A stretch of 64,000 nucleotides of DNA from Pseudomonas fluorescens (GTDB lineage: Bacteria > Pseudomonadota > Gammaproteobacteria > Pseudomonadales > Pseudomonadaceae), in contig NZ_CABVHY010000010.1 in assembly GCF_902497875.1 (NCBI RefSeq), positions 153,741 through 217,740 on the forward strand, given 5' to 3'. A model generated the notes under the pieces. That model saw nothing but the letters and a program-made list of their open reading frames with translations, was not told the DNA's origin and made no database searches. A program made the translations under genes and the position numbers. Positions 10,248-18,634 of this stretch are shown one piece after another. Within the stretch, counting starts at the first letter, position 1. Each line of letters starts with the position of its first letter.

Positions 10248-11361
10248 CGCACGGATTCTCCAGGCGCCGCGCACCGGCATCGGCCACTACCTGGCCGAGT
10301 TGGTGACGGCCCTGACGCTGGAGCCAGACCTGGAGCTTTCGCTGTTCCATGGCTGGGGCTGGAGTTCTACGCTGCCGGCCGCCGCCATGCCTGGCTATTC
10401 CCGACTGACTCCCTGGCTACGACGCGCGCCGGGGGCTTATCAGGCTCGCCGTTGGCTGGAGCAGCGGCGCTTTGACCAGGGACGGTCCCAGGCCATCGAC
10501 CTCTATCATGAACCGAGCTTGTGGCCCCTGGCATTCAAAGGCCCGACCATCATCACCCTGCACGACCTGACCCACCTGCACTATCCCTCGACCCAGCCAC
10601 CGGCGCGGTTGAAAGAGATAGAACGACGACTTGCCCAGGGCCTGCAGCAGGCACGATTGATCCTGACCGACTCACAATTCGTCGCCGATGAAGCCCGTCA
10701 GTACTTTGGCCTTGCGGCTGAACGCTTCGTCGTTGCGCCCCTGGGCGTGGCCCCGCGCTTCCATCCACGTTCGCTCGATACGTTGCAGGAGGTACTCAAG
10801 CCCCATGGCGTGCAAGCGCAGGCGTATTTCCTCTGTGTCGGCACGCTGGAACCGCGCAAAAACCTGGTGCTGGCCTTGCGCGCTCATGGGCAACTGCCTG
10901 AGCGGGTGCGCCAGCGTTACCCGTTGCTGATTGTCGGGATGAACGGCTGGGAACGCAGGCAGTTCAGTGATGAGCTGCAAAAGGCCCTGGCCTGCGGTCA
11001 CGTCCGGCTGCTGGGTTATCTGCCGGATGAGCAGGTGGCACAGCTGGTGGCGGGTGCAAGGGCGCTGGTATTCCCGTCGATCTATGAGGGCTTTGGCCTT
11101 CCAGTCCTGGAAGCCATGGCCAGCGGTACTCCGGTGATTCTGACCCGACGTTCGGCAATGCCGGAGGTCGCAGGTGACGCTGGCAACTATATTGAACCTG
11201 ACGATGTGGACGGCTTGCGCGAGGCGATGAGCCGCTTGATCGACGATCAAACGCATTGGCTGCACTGCCAAGAGGCTGGATTGCTACGGGCAAGGCTTTT
11301 TTCCTGGGGTCGCTGCGCGAAGATAACCGCAGGTGCATACCGTCAGGCCATGGCAGGTTGA
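10231..11361 (+). CDS. wbpY: Glycosyltransferase, WbpY-like
   Basis: This 376-residue GT-B enzyme (MRIALNARILQAPRTGIGHY) has the GT4 signatures CVGTLEPRKNLVLALRAH and PSIYEGFGLPVLEAMASGTP. Length and position match WbpY of the common polysaccharide antigen cluster. It would elongate D-rhamnan with WbpX. Its start lies 17 bp inside wbpX, and its stop is one base before the ATG of the wbpZ remnant. It is the last intact gene of the operon. Confidence 0.82.
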   Translation: MRIALNARILQAPRTGIGHYLAELVTALTLEPDLELSLFHGWGWSSTLPAAAMPGYSRLTPWLRRAPGAYQARRWLEQRRFDQGRSQAIDLYHEPSLWPLAFKGPTIITLHDLTHLHYPSTQPPARLKEIERRLAQGLQQARLILTDSQFVADEARQYFGLAAERFVVAPLGVAPRFHPRSLDTLQEVLKPHGVQAQAYFLCVGTLEPRKNLVLALRAHGQLPERVRQRYPLLIVGMNGWERRQFSDELQKALACGHVRLLGYLPDEQVAQLVAGARALVFPSIYEGFGLPVLEAMASGTPVILTRRSAMPEVAGDAGNYIEPDDVDGLREAMSRLIDDQTHWLHCQEAGLLRARLFSWGRCAKITAGAYRQAMAG

Positions 11362-11457
11362 ATGCGTATTTTGCACGTTCACAAAACCTCCAGTGGTGAT
11401 TGTCGGTGCAGGCAACGAAAACCCTGTGGGAGCGAGCTTGCTCGCGAAGAACGATGA
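11362..11457 (+). pseudogene. wbpZ: wbpZ 5' remnant running into a REP element
   Basis: An ATG at 11362 directly follows the wbpY stop and reads MRILHVHKT, the start of WbpZ-like glycosyltransferases, which are normally about 380 residues. Similarity ends there. The frame continues for about 22 unrelated codons and terminates inside a REP pair. WbpZ links the first D-rhamnose to the lipid carrier with GDP-rhamnose as donor. Its loss, together with rmd, would block the classical pathway unless replaced elsewhere in the genome. Confidence 0.65.
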
Positions 11458-11513
11458 TGCGGTATTTCTGATACATCAAGGCGTTCGCTTCGCGGGCAAG
11501 CCCGCTCCCACAG
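11424..11513. repeat. REP pair (inverted, REPIN-like)
   Basis: Two copies of a Pseudomonas REP sequence face each other. The left arm is CTGTGGGAGCGAGCTTGCTC and the right arm is the reverse-complement type GGGCAAGCCCGCTCCCACAG. The arms are separated by about 40 bp. Each REP can fold alone and the pair can form a long hairpin. It sits at the point where wbpZ homology ends and covers the 3' end of the convergent FMN-binding gene. Confidence 0.9.
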
Positions 11514-12447
11514 CTGCCTGTTCCCAGGTACCGGTCATCCGACTGTTGGGAGAGAATGCCTCGAACCGCCAGCGCAAACCCAGTGCTGCGGGCCGGCGGA
11601 CCACCTGTTCCACCTTCAGCGTCCAGAGCCGCTCGGCGCCTTGAAAGGCATCGACCTGCGGCCCTTCAAGAATAATCCCGGTACGCCCACTGACCTGCAG
11701 CAGATCCCCGGTGGTGAAATCGATGAACAGCAAACCGGCCCGCGGATTGAGCAACAGGTTGCCCAGGGTGTTGAAATGCAGGTTGCCGGCGAAATCGGGA
11801 ATGGTCAGGCAGTTACCGTCAACCTGAACAAACCCGCTCTGCCCGCCCCGATGTGAAACATCCACCGAACGCTGGTTTTCAATGTCGACGTAACTGGCGA
11901 CAAAGAAGGTGTCGGCCCGCCGAATCATTGCGCTCGCGCTAGCATCCAACCTGCCTGGACGCTGCACCGCAGGCGTCGAGGGAGCTGCGACAGGCACCGA
12001 TTCGAATTGGCGCAGCTGAATGTACTTCGGGCAATTGCCGAAAGACTGTTCCACCACCACGGTCAAGCCGTTAGCGGTCATCTCGCTGACTCGCCCATTG
12101 ATCCGGTTGCGCCGCCGCGTATGCAGCTCGATCCCCAACAAGCCGATCGCCGCACCTGCCTGCAATTGAGCCGGGTCGTCCGGGCGCGGCAGACTGTCGA
12201 GCTGCAACAGCGCAGGCTCGGGAGAGTGGGCGAAACCCGGTTTCCCCTCGAGAATGCTGGCCCAAGGATTACCGTCGGCATCCACCGCGCCGAACAGCAT
12301 GAAGGGTAATTGCTGATAGAACTGACGGTGCTGCTCAGGCAGAAAGTTGCGGATAACCTTGGGGCCGAATGCTTCCATGCGCTCAGCGACACCAACGTGC
12401 GCCTGCAACTGCTTCTCACCGGCATGCCAGGGTGATTGAAGGTTCAT
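11476..12447 (-). CDS. Pyridoxamine-phosphate-oxidase-related FMN-binding protein
   Basis: I set the start at the ATG at 12447 (MNLQSPWHAGEKQLQAHVGV); upstream in-frame ATGs lack homology and overlap the GST gene region. The 323-residue protein has the split-barrel features RQFYQQLPFMLFGAVDADGN and NPRAGLLFIDFTTGDLLQVS, typical of PPOX-like flavin-binding proteins. The substrate is unknown. The last about 14 codons (from AAVGAGLPAKRTP) are encoded by the REP element, so the native C-terminus has been replaced or extended by repeat sequence. The GST-like gene lies 67 bp upstream and may be co-transcribed. Confidence 0.85.
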   Translation of the reverse strand: MNLQSPWHAGEKQLQAHVGVAERMEAFGPKVIRNFLPEQHRQFYQQLPFMLFGAVDADGNPWASILEGKPGFAHSPEPALLQLDSLPRPDDPAQLQAGAAIGLLGIELHTRRRNRINGRVSEMTANGLTVVVEQSFGNCPKYIQLRQFESVPVAAPSTPAVQRPGRLDASASAMIRRADTFFVASYVDIENQRSVDVSHRGGQSGFVQVDGNCLTIPDFAGNLHFNTLGNLLLNPRAGLLFIDFTTGDLLQVSGRTGIILEGPQVDAFQGAERLWTLKVEQVVRRPAALGLRWRFEAFSPNSRMTGTWEQAAVGAGLPAKRTP

Positions 12448-12514
12448 TGCGGTTTCCCTTGCGCCGACGGCGCAGTCTGAACGGCCCGGCCTGGCTGCGC
12501 CGGGTTCGCTGATT

Positions 12515-13144
12515 TCAGGCGGTTTGCAAGCCGGCCACCGTACGTGGCATTGCGACAAACCCCGGCAAGGCTTCGATGCGGGCCAGCCAGGCGCGCACAT
12601 TGGCATAGTCGTCCAACGAGACATTGCCTTCCGGCGCATGGGCAATGTAGGTGTAGGCGGCGATATCGGCGATGGTCGGTTCTTCGCCCGCCAGGTAGGA
12701 AGTGTTGGTCAATTCTTGATCCATCACCTTGAGCAGGCTGTGGGAACGGGCAATGACTTCTTCAGCGTTATAGGGTGCGCCAAACACCGTGATCAGCCGA
12801 GCCGCGGCCGGTCCTGAGGCAATCTGCCCCGCCGCGACCGACAACCAGCGCTGGACTCTGGCAGCGCCAACCGGGTCCGTCGGCAGCCAGCGGCCTTTGC
12901 CATACTTCTGCGCCAGGTACACCAGAATCGCATTGGAGTCGGCCAGTACCATCCCTTGGTCATCGATGACCGGAACCTGGCCAAAAGCATTCAGCGCGAG
13001 GAACTCGGGTTGTTTATGAGCGCCCTTGGCCAGATCGACGAACACCCGTTCAGTGGGCAGGCCGAGCAGCGAAAGCATCAACTCGACTCGGTGGGCATGA
13101 CCGGAGCGCGGGAAATTATAGAGTTTGATCGCTGGTTGGGACAT
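12515..13144 (-). CDS. Glutathione S-transferase family protein
   Basis: This 209-residue protein has the thioredoxin-like N-terminal domain with [13 protein letters not shown] in the active-site helix region, the conserved [11 protein letters not shown] containing the cis-Pro, and the glutathione-binding [15 protein letters not shown]. The C-terminal helical domain has the [13 protein letters not shown] motif. These are standard for bacterial GSTs. It probably detoxifies an electrophile; the substrate is unknown. It is transcribed with the FMN-binding gene and divergent from nothing; the LysR gene upstream reads in the same direction. Confidence 0.9.
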   Translation of the reverse strand: MSQPAIKLYNFPRSGHAHRVELMLSLLGLPTERVFVDLAKGAHKQPEFLALNAFGQVPVIDDQGMVLADSNAILVYLAQKYGKGRWLPTDPVGAARVQRWLSVAAGQIASGPAAARLITVFGAPYNAEEVIARSHSLLKVMDQELTNTSYLAGEEPTIADIAAYTYIAHAPEGNVSLDDYANVRAWLARIEALPGFVAMPRTVAGLQTA

Positions 13145-13274
13145 GCAGGACTCCGCAGGGTAATCGCGCAGTCCAGGACAGAGCCGCGTCGATGGGAGCT
13201 ATCTTCCACCGACGACGAAAACAACAGAATAACCAGAAAACACAATCCATTATTTCATCAGGTGCAATAAAGCT

Positions 13275-14219
13275 TCAGGCTTTCAGCGCAGGATGTTCAC
13301 GCAACGCCTGCACCACGAAATCGACAAAGCTACGCACCCGGGCCGGGGCCTTGCGCCCCCCCTGATACACCACATGGATGGGCAGTGGCGGCAGTTCAAA
13401 GTCTTGCAGAACGATTTCCAGCTCGCCGGCGGCAACCCTGCCGGCGACCTGATAAGACAGGACCCGGGTCAATCCCCAACCCAGGCAGGCCGCAGTGATC
13501 GCTGCCTGATTCGCGGTGACCACCAGCCGTGGCTCGGGGCGAACGCTCAGGGCTGTACCCGCCTGCTGAAATTGCCAACTCCTGGTCTGCCCGACGGACG
13601 ATGTAGCGACGATGCGTGCCTGACACAGGTCATCAGGATGCAGAGGCCGGCCATGACTCGCCAGGTAACCGGGCGAGCCGCAAATCACCCGCCGCACTTC
13701 ACCCACCGGGATCGCATGCTGGTTGCTGTCCGGCAGCTCACCGATGCGCACCGCCACATCAATCCCCTCCTCGACCATGCTCACCACACGGTCGACGAGC
13801 AAGGCATTGATGCTGATCTCGGGGAACTGATCCAGATAAGCGACCATGACGGGTGTCACGAATAGCTCACCGAATAATACCGGCGCCGTGATCGTCAGTT
13901 GTCCCCGCGGCTGGGCATGGCTGCCCGCCGCCGAGGCCTCGGCCTCCTGGAGTTCGGCGAGGATACGTCGGCAGTCTTCCAGATAACGCTGACCGGCTTC
14001 GCTCAGGTGAACGCTACGGGTAGTACGCGTCAGCAACTGCGCGCCGATGCGTTTCTCCAGCGCGGCGACCGCCCGTGTGACACTGGCTGCCGACATGCCC
14101 AAACGCCGCGCCGCAGCAGAAAAACCCTGCTCCTGCGCCACGGCGAGGAACACCTGCATTTCCTGGAACCTGTCGATGGAGGCACCTCTTTGGCAAGAGC
14201 AAACGCAAATGCCGTTCAA
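13275..14219 (-). CDS. LysR-family transcriptional regulator
   Basis: The protein has the LysR winged helix-turn-helix at its N-terminus (FSAAARRLGMSAASVTRAVA), followed by the effector-binding domain. The ATG at 14219 gives 314 residues and adds 14 residues before the usual start region. Where homologues begin MDRFQEMQVFL this gene has ATC-GAC (IDRFQEMQVFL), so either the upstream ATG or a rare ATC codon is used. It lies upstream of the GST and FMN-binding genes in the same orientation and may regulate them. The inducer is unknown. Confidence 0.88.
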   Translation of the reverse strand: MNGICVCSCQRGASIDRFQEMQVFLAVAQEQGFSAAARRLGMSAASVTRAVAALEKRIGAQLLTRTTRSVHLSEAGQRYLEDCRRILAELQEAEASAAGSHAQPRGQLTITAPVLFGELFVTPVMVAYLDQFPEISINALLVDRVVSMVEEGIDVAVRIGELPDSNQHAIPVGEVRRVICGSPGYLASHGRPLHPDDLCQARIVATSSVGQTRSWQFQQAGTALSVRPEPRLVVTANQAAITAACLGWGLTRVLSYQVAGRVAAGELEIVLQDFELPPLPIHVVYQGGRKAPARVRSFVDFVVQALREHPALKA

Positions 14220-14241
14220 TTAAGCTCCCGGTGCCCCAAAA

Positions 14242-14331
14242 AAGATCGCAGCCTGCGGCAGCTCCTACGCCGACCGCGTATATCCGTCGCTACACCGATC
14301 CCCCGTAGGAGCTGCCGCAGGCTGCGATCTT
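14242..14331. repeat. REP pair of a second type
   Basis: AAGATCGCAGCCTGCGGCAG followed by CTCCTAC is mirrored 36 bp later by GTAGGAGCTGCCGCAGGCTG and CGATCTT, a perfect 27-bp inverted repeat. This is the common Pseudomonas intergenic repeat of the 'gatcgcagcctgcggcagctcc' kind, different from the REP type at 11424-11513. It follows the LysR 5' end and marks the edge of the accessory region. Confidence 0.9.
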
Positions 14332-14363
14332 GGCGATCCAGTTTGCGCTGAAAGCCTTGGGTA

Positions 14364-14409
14364 AATGTCGATCAATCATCAGTTTTCTGAGCTGATTTCA
14401 ATCGACATT
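14364..14409. repeat. Interrupted palindrome
   Basis: AATGTCGAT (14364-14372) is mirrored by ATCGACATT (14401-14409), and inside them ATCAG pairs with CTGAT. The whole could form a cruciform of about 46 bp. It lies just before the TGTCGCA repeats and may be the outer boundary of a decayed element. Confidence 0.6.
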
Positions 14410-14420
14410 GATCTTAAGGA

Positions 14421-14546
14421 ATAAAAACTGTCGCATCGCGCCCAGTAAACGCGGAGCCAAACCGACAAAAAAATAAATCCAAAAACTGTCGCAGAAGCGA
14501 AATCTGGGGTGATCGACAGAAGCCTCAACTAATAAAAACTGTCGCA
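14421..14546 (+). repeat. Three direct repeats AAAAACTGTCGCA
   Basis: The motif AAAAACTGTCGCA begins at 14423, 14481 and 14534, so copies are about 55 bp apart. The same TGTCGCA core recurs in both orientations at 17990-18069, in front of a resolvase remnant. Terminal or recombinase-binding repeats of a transposon are the likely explanation. Confidence 0.65.
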
Positions 14547-14648
14547 AACTCGTAACTAACTGATCTTATTGTATTTTTAGCACAAAAAACGGTGAAAAAG
14601 TGAGCTCGGGGCTCGGTCACTTTGATGCCCGTCAACCGGTAAGCACCT

Positions 14649-14963
14649 CTAGCTACCTGAAGGGCCAAAAAAAACTCCTTTTTCAACCAGCCCAAAATTG
14701 TCGTCATCCCTAATGGCATCTCCTTCGGCCGAAAACATCTCTCGCGTCCAGCGCTCGCGCTTGATGTCCGTGAGCTGTGCAAAAAAGCAGGTCTCGCACA
14801 GATGCAGTTCGTATACCTGACCGTCATGCTGCGAACCATAGCCCCATTGGGCCCTCATCGTTCCAAACTGGAGACCGTTCCCCTCAACCTGGGTGGTGCC
14901 TCCACATCTGTCACACATGACTTCGACAACCACCTCCATCTCAACCCTGCCGGTAATCTTCAA
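14649..14963 (-). CDS. Small protein with two CxxC pairs
   Basis: This 104-residue protein begins MKITGRVEMEVVVEVMCDRC. Cysteine pairs C17/C20 (CDRC) and C56/C59 (CETC) could form one zinc ribbon. I do not recognise a named family. It starts 36 bp after the stop of the MbcA/ParS-like gene on the same strand, so the two look like an operon. Confidence 0.7.
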   Translation of the reverse strand: MKITGRVEMEVVVEVMCDRCGGTTQVEGNGLQFGTMRAQWGYGSQHDGQVYELHLCETCFFAQLTDIKRERWTREMFSAEGDAIRDDDNFGLVEKGVFFGPSGS

Positions 14964-14999
14964 GAGGATCTCCCCCAGTTGGAAGTGTATTTCCAGGCA

Positions 15000-15659
15000 T
15001 CACCCGTGTCGCAACCCATGTACCTCTTCCATAGCCGCAGCCATCACAGCACGTGGATCTGTGGCAATCACATCCTTCGGGGCTTTGGCTCCAAGAAATG
15101 TGTTCGGGGACGCGAACCAAAAGGCGAAAGCCCAACCGTCCTTATGCTCAGTCAATAGCTCGATGATTTCGTGCAAGCCGGCGACTGGTTGGTATTTATT
15201 GAGATCATCTAAGCCATACAGGGGGAAGTAGTCTACGTCTGCGTGACGAATGGAGAATATCAGTCGGTCTTTAAGATATTGTCGCGATCTGACTTCAGGA
15301 TCCGTTCCTCTCTCGGCGGCTAACTCATCCCATTCCCGGGAAGTAATCCAATCACCACTAAAAAATATATCGCATCTTGCTTTGCCAAGTATCCGGGCCT
15401 CATTAACTATCGAGGTGGGAACGGTCTCAGCCGGTAAAATAAAATCGACGATCTTGCTAATCGTCTCAGCCGGATATTTCTCCAGCCACAGCTCAAACAG
15501 CGTGTTATATATTTCCAGACCAAAAATATAAGAGTCGATGGTCTTTCTAGAGCTCGCCACTATAGAAATCTTAGCGAGAGATCTAACATCAACAGACTGT
15601 TCATCGTCCGAAGGGTAGACCTCGTTTTCAATTTTGAAACGTGCAAATGGCAGAGTCAT
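15000..15659 (-). CDS. Protein with MbcA/ParS-like C-terminal region
   Basis: I prefer the ATG at 15659 (MTLPFARFKIENEVYPSDDE), which gives 219 residues. The last about 45 residues read AFWFASPNTFLGAKAPKDVI then ATDPRAVMAAAMEEVHGL. This resembles the toxin-binding domain of Xre/MbcA/ParS antitoxins (W..pn..lgg.rP.dll.td...v..ai..e). The N-terminal part is unfamiliar and there is no obvious helix-turn-helix. No RES-domain toxin gene is adjacent; the partner is a small CxxC protein. It could be an antitoxin-derived or immunity protein. The function is uncertain. Confidence 0.6.
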   Translation of the reverse strand: MTLPFARFKIENEVYPSDDEQSVDVRSLAKISIVASSRKTIDSYIFGLEIYNTLFELWLEKYPAETISKIVDFILPAETVPTSIVNEARILGKARCDIFFSGDWITSREWDELAAERGTDPEVRSRQYLKDRLIFSIRHADVDYFPLYGLDDLNKYQPVAGLHEIIELLTEHKDGWAFAFWFASPNTFLGAKAPKDVIATDPRAVMAAAMEEVHGLRHG

Positions 15660-15746
15660 GACCGTCTCCCGGTAGCCATCCCTGAGTGTAGCTCCTGTAC
15701 AGCGGGCCACCTTGGCTAGAGGAGAGCAGCAAGGCCCAGCTCGAAG

Positions 15747-16122
15747 CTACCCGACGGATTGATTCGCAGACTCTCGATCTCGCCGGGTAACCGCCAGTCG
15801 GTCAGCGGAGATGGGAACCTCAGCGGTGAGCTGGGACACCACAATTCCCAGAAGCTGAGGGAATGCCTCTCCATAGAAGCGGGCTGTCCATCCCTAGGCC
15901 AATGGTTGCCTGCGTGAAGCCAGACTGTACGTTGAGTACGAACGCCTGCCACCATTCATCTACGGTAGGCTTATGCGTATCACGGGTATCGCTGTTGTAA
16001 TAAGAGTTTCTCAATTCAAGAGTTGCTATGCTGTCCTCGACGAATGCGACGCCATTCGCAGTTTTCAATAAAGAATCGAGCGCAGCCGTACCCGAAGCAA
16101 AAAACCATAGTTGCTTTTTCAT
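15747..16122 (-). pseudogene. Frameshifted conserved hypothetical
   Basis: From an ATG at 16122 the frame reads MKKQLWFFASGTAALDSLLK and later DEWWQAFVLNVQSGFTQATI then GLGMDS. After a one-base shift near 15880, the sequence continues coherently as ARFYGEAFPQLLGIVVSQLT and AEVPISADRLAVTRRDRESA up to a stop at 15747. Without the shift the frame ends in a few non-homologous codons. I infer a single gene of about 125 codons disrupted by an indel. No family recognised. Confidence 0.45.
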
Positions 16123-16449
16123 TAACTGACTACTGCACTTGCTCCTTGACCGCCTGCCCTGTTGCGTCACGTAAAAAAAGAATTTGTTGATCGCGGTCAA
16201 AAAGAACATCAATCTTTATCGGTATGATCATCTGTCTTAAACAAGCGTCGAGCAACAGAAAACTATTGTCGCTAGCGAAGCCCTGATTCGACAACTCTAC
16301 GGAAAGGTAATCAACGGATTTTCACCTTTAATCGAAAAGGAGTTAAATAGCGGTCCGACGTCGAAATCCAAGAAGCCATGTATGATTCTGCAGCCGATGC
16401 GCTGCGCATAATAATGGGCGTTCTATTAAAATTTGGAAAGGTGTTAAAA

Positions 16450-17517
16450 ATGCGTCCGTTTTGGCGAAAAAATGTACACAAAACAGATTCGGTCCCAGAA
16501 GGTCCAAGAATAACCTTTCTAACGCCTGTTGCGATCGATCCCTTCCTCACCGAAACGCGCGCGGAAGACCTGCGGCAGCGAGACTTCTACCGTGGACTGT
16601 CTGAAAATCTTTTGACATGTGGTAACTCTTTATCGCACGTAAGTGAGTCTTTCTCCACGCTTAACCAACAACTCGAACGCAATCATCAGCGTGCCGAAAA
16701 CGTAGCTTGTGCAGCGGTTAGTAATCGTGGACAGATCAAAGAGTTACAGGATCAATCTCACGTTCTGGAAATGGGGGTGGACGCGCTCGAAAGCGTGATA
16801 AATCATTTAGTCAGTCGTGCTGGCGAAATTGATCGCATCGTCGATCTGATTAGAGATATTGCACGTCAAACTAACCTTCTAGCACTCAACGCGGCGATCG
16901 AAGCAGCTCGGGCGGGAGAATCGGGACGAGGTTTTGCCGTAGTGGCAAATGAGGTCCGTAATCTGGCGGAAAGGACGGCTCAAGCTACCCAGGAGATAGT
17001 CAACGAAACATCGGCTATCCAAAAAGAAGTCGGCATCGCCAAAGACGCTATTTCTAGACAAAGTAAGGCATCGGAAATATTCACCTCGGTCATTGATCAT
17101 ACCGCAGAGGCAATGACGAGCATGTTCGAAGAAGCTCAAACTATGCAGCTTGAAATTGATCGGTCGCACGTCCTTTCAAAAATAGAACTTGCCAATATGG
17201 AAGAGCTTACTATAAAAGTTGCAGTCTATGATCGGCTGATCAACCCTCGCCAAGAACCGCTGATCCTGCCTGATGAAACCGAATGCTTATTTGGTCAGTG
17301 GTACTATGAGCAAAAAAACTCAAAGACTCCCCATGATGCAACGTTACGACGTTTGGAAATACCCCACAGACTCGTACATAGCAGTGGTTTGGCGGCGATT
17401 GTTGCCCATGCTAAAGGTGATCTGAAAGCTACGCTTAAACATGTGAGTGCAATGGAAGCGGCGAACCTGACTGTTATGCAAACAGTTAAAAGCATCAGGC
17501 AAATATTACCTCACTGA
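16450..17517 (+). CDS. Soluble methyl-accepting chemotaxis protein with CZB domain
   Basis: The protein has the MCP signalling hairpin ([20 protein letters not shown] then [17 protein letters not shown]) and no transmembrane segment or periplasmic domain. The C-terminal about 110 residues have the chemoreceptor zinc-binding (CZB) pattern: [12 protein letters not shown], and H..LVHSSG. CZB receptors sense zinc-dependent chemistry, such as oxidants, in the cytoplasm and signal through CheA. I favour the ATG at 16450 because GGAAAGG lies 8 bases upstream (355 residues); an ATG at 16378 would add 24 residues. The gene stands alone among mobile remnants, with no che genes nearby. Confidence 0.88.
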   Translation: MRPFWRKNVHKTDSVPEGPRITFLTPVAIDPFLTETRAEDLRQRDFYRGLSENLLTCGNSLSHVSESFSTLNQQLERNHQRAENVACAAVSNRGQIKELQDQSHVLEMGVDALESVINHLVSRAGEIDRIVDLIRDIARQTNLLALNAAIEAARAGESGRGFAVVANEVRNLAERTAQATQEIVNETSAIQKEVGIAKDAISRQSKASEIFTSVIDHTAEAMTSMFEEAQTMQLEIDRSHVLSKIELANMEELTIKVAVYDRLINPRQEPLILPDETECLFGQWYYEQKNSKTPHDATLRRLEIPHRLVHSSGLAAIVAHAKGDLKATLKHVSAMEAANLTVMQTVKSIRQILPH

Positions 17518-17987
17518 TTTAACTTTCAGCCAATCTGTTAATTTAGTTGGACTATCCAGAATCATAAGCTGAAAGCGATCATTCAGGATTGTCAGGTTGC
17601 CAGAGACCGTTTATCGTTGGTAGACGCGTGTGCCGAATTAATCGGAGTAACGACCCAGTAAAGGCCGAGCCACAAGGCAGCCACACCACTTGAGCTGGCC
17701 AAGTTCGACTCCTGCTCTCCGGTATGGGTATCCGGTGCAGGACAGCACATCATATGCTGGGTCGATACTCCTTCGCGGTACCGGAAGAGGTCACCCGAGG
17801 TGAGCTGAGACCGCTGCGTAATCCAGACGAAGATCTGTGACATCTCTACGGTGAAAGGTCGTCTCCAAGACCTCCGAACTTAAGTGCACTTTCAGTTCCA
17901 TACTTTTCAAACCCCTTATCCGCCCAAGGCGATAAAACGCTGAGCTGCCCGTCGCTCCAAGCCATAGTCGTCGCTTTACTCCTAAGT
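17518..17987. other. Non-coding stretch after the chemoreceptor
   Basis: About 470 bp with no frame that I can support. Short open frames on the minus strand have no recognisable motif. It leads into the TGTCGCA cluster. Confidence 0.4.
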
Positions 17988-17989
17988 TA

Positions 17990-18069
17990 TGCGACAGAAC
18001 GTCGCTGCTGAATTTGCTGCCTATGAGATGTCGCATAAATCTGTCGCACGTCATAAATTACCTGCGACA
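17990..18069. repeat. TGTCGCA/TGCGACA cluster, res-like site
   Basis: The motif occurs four times: TGCGACA at 17990 and 18063, TGTCGCA at 18029 and 18042. The last two face each other as TGTCGCA-N14-TGCGACA, a 28-bp inverted site, which is the size of a serine-resolvase subsite. It lies 20 bp upstream of the resolvase remnant, the normal place of a res site. Confidence 0.6.
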
Positions 18070-18089
18070 ATAAATGCAACAGGTGCTTC

Positions 18090-18173
18090 ATGGAAAACGA
18101 AGCTCAGCAGATTGGATACGTTCGGGTTTCGACGCAAGGTTAGGATCTGGAGCAGCAACGAATTGCCCTAGGG
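18090..18173 (+). pseudogene. Serine resolvase N-terminal remnant
   Basis: ATG at 18090 reads MENEAQQIGYVRVSTQG, then a TAG stop where CAG (Gln) is expected, then DLEQQRIAL. IGYVRVST with the catalytic serine is the hallmark of resolvase/invertase N-termini. After about 28 codons similarity ends and sulfatase-like sequence begins. It is a nonsense-mutated and truncated tnpR/tniR-type gene. Confidence 0.8.
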
Positions 18174-18190
18174 CAAAGGAAGTGACTGAG

Positions 18191-18630
18191 ATGGACCTGT
18201 TCCGCTTCAACGTGTCGCTGCTGCTGATTGCGCCGAGCATCAGCGAGCGCTTCGGCAGCCGTCGCGACGTGGTCGGCACTCAGGTCGACGTGGCGCCGAT
18301 CATTCTCGGCCGACTAGGTGGCGAAGCCCTCGGGGTGCGACCAGACGGTGGCGATGATTCCTGGTGATCGCGTGCTGGTTCAGCCGAAGGGGTGGCCGGC
18401 GCGTCTGTATCGCTATCGGCTGGGCTGCGAACCGGGGGGTGAGCGGATCGCCCGGGCGGTGGTCGAAACGATGCTGCAACGCCAGCTGGAAGCTATCTGC
18501 AGCCAGCCACTGCCAGCCTGCTGGCCCGTAGTGGCGACCGCGAAAAAGGTGTGGTCGGCGTGCCTCTGGCGACCGAGTCGGTCACCCCTGCGAGCGCGCC
18601 AGCGCAGCCGGACAAGAGGCGACCTGGCAG
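18191..18630 (+). pseudogene. C-terminal fragment of an LTA-synthase-like sulfatase
   Basis: LFRFNVSLLLIAPSISERFG followed by SRRDVVGTQVDVAPIILGRL is the C-terminal portion of alkaline-phosphatase-superfamily phosphoglycerol transferase/sulfatase proteins. It continues after a frame change as SGCDQTVAMIPGDRVLVQPK then ARLYRYRLG, and after another shift as a Pro/Ala/Thr-rich tail ending near 18690. The catalytic N-terminal part is absent. This is a fragment stranded beside the resolvase remnant. Confidence 0.6.
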
Positions 18631-18634
18631 CCTG

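Noticed and set aside
14220..14640. tRNA or small RNA gene in the AT-rich gap
   Set aside because: No cloverleaf or CCA-like end; the structure present is explained by a REP pair, a palindrome and TGTCGCA repeats.
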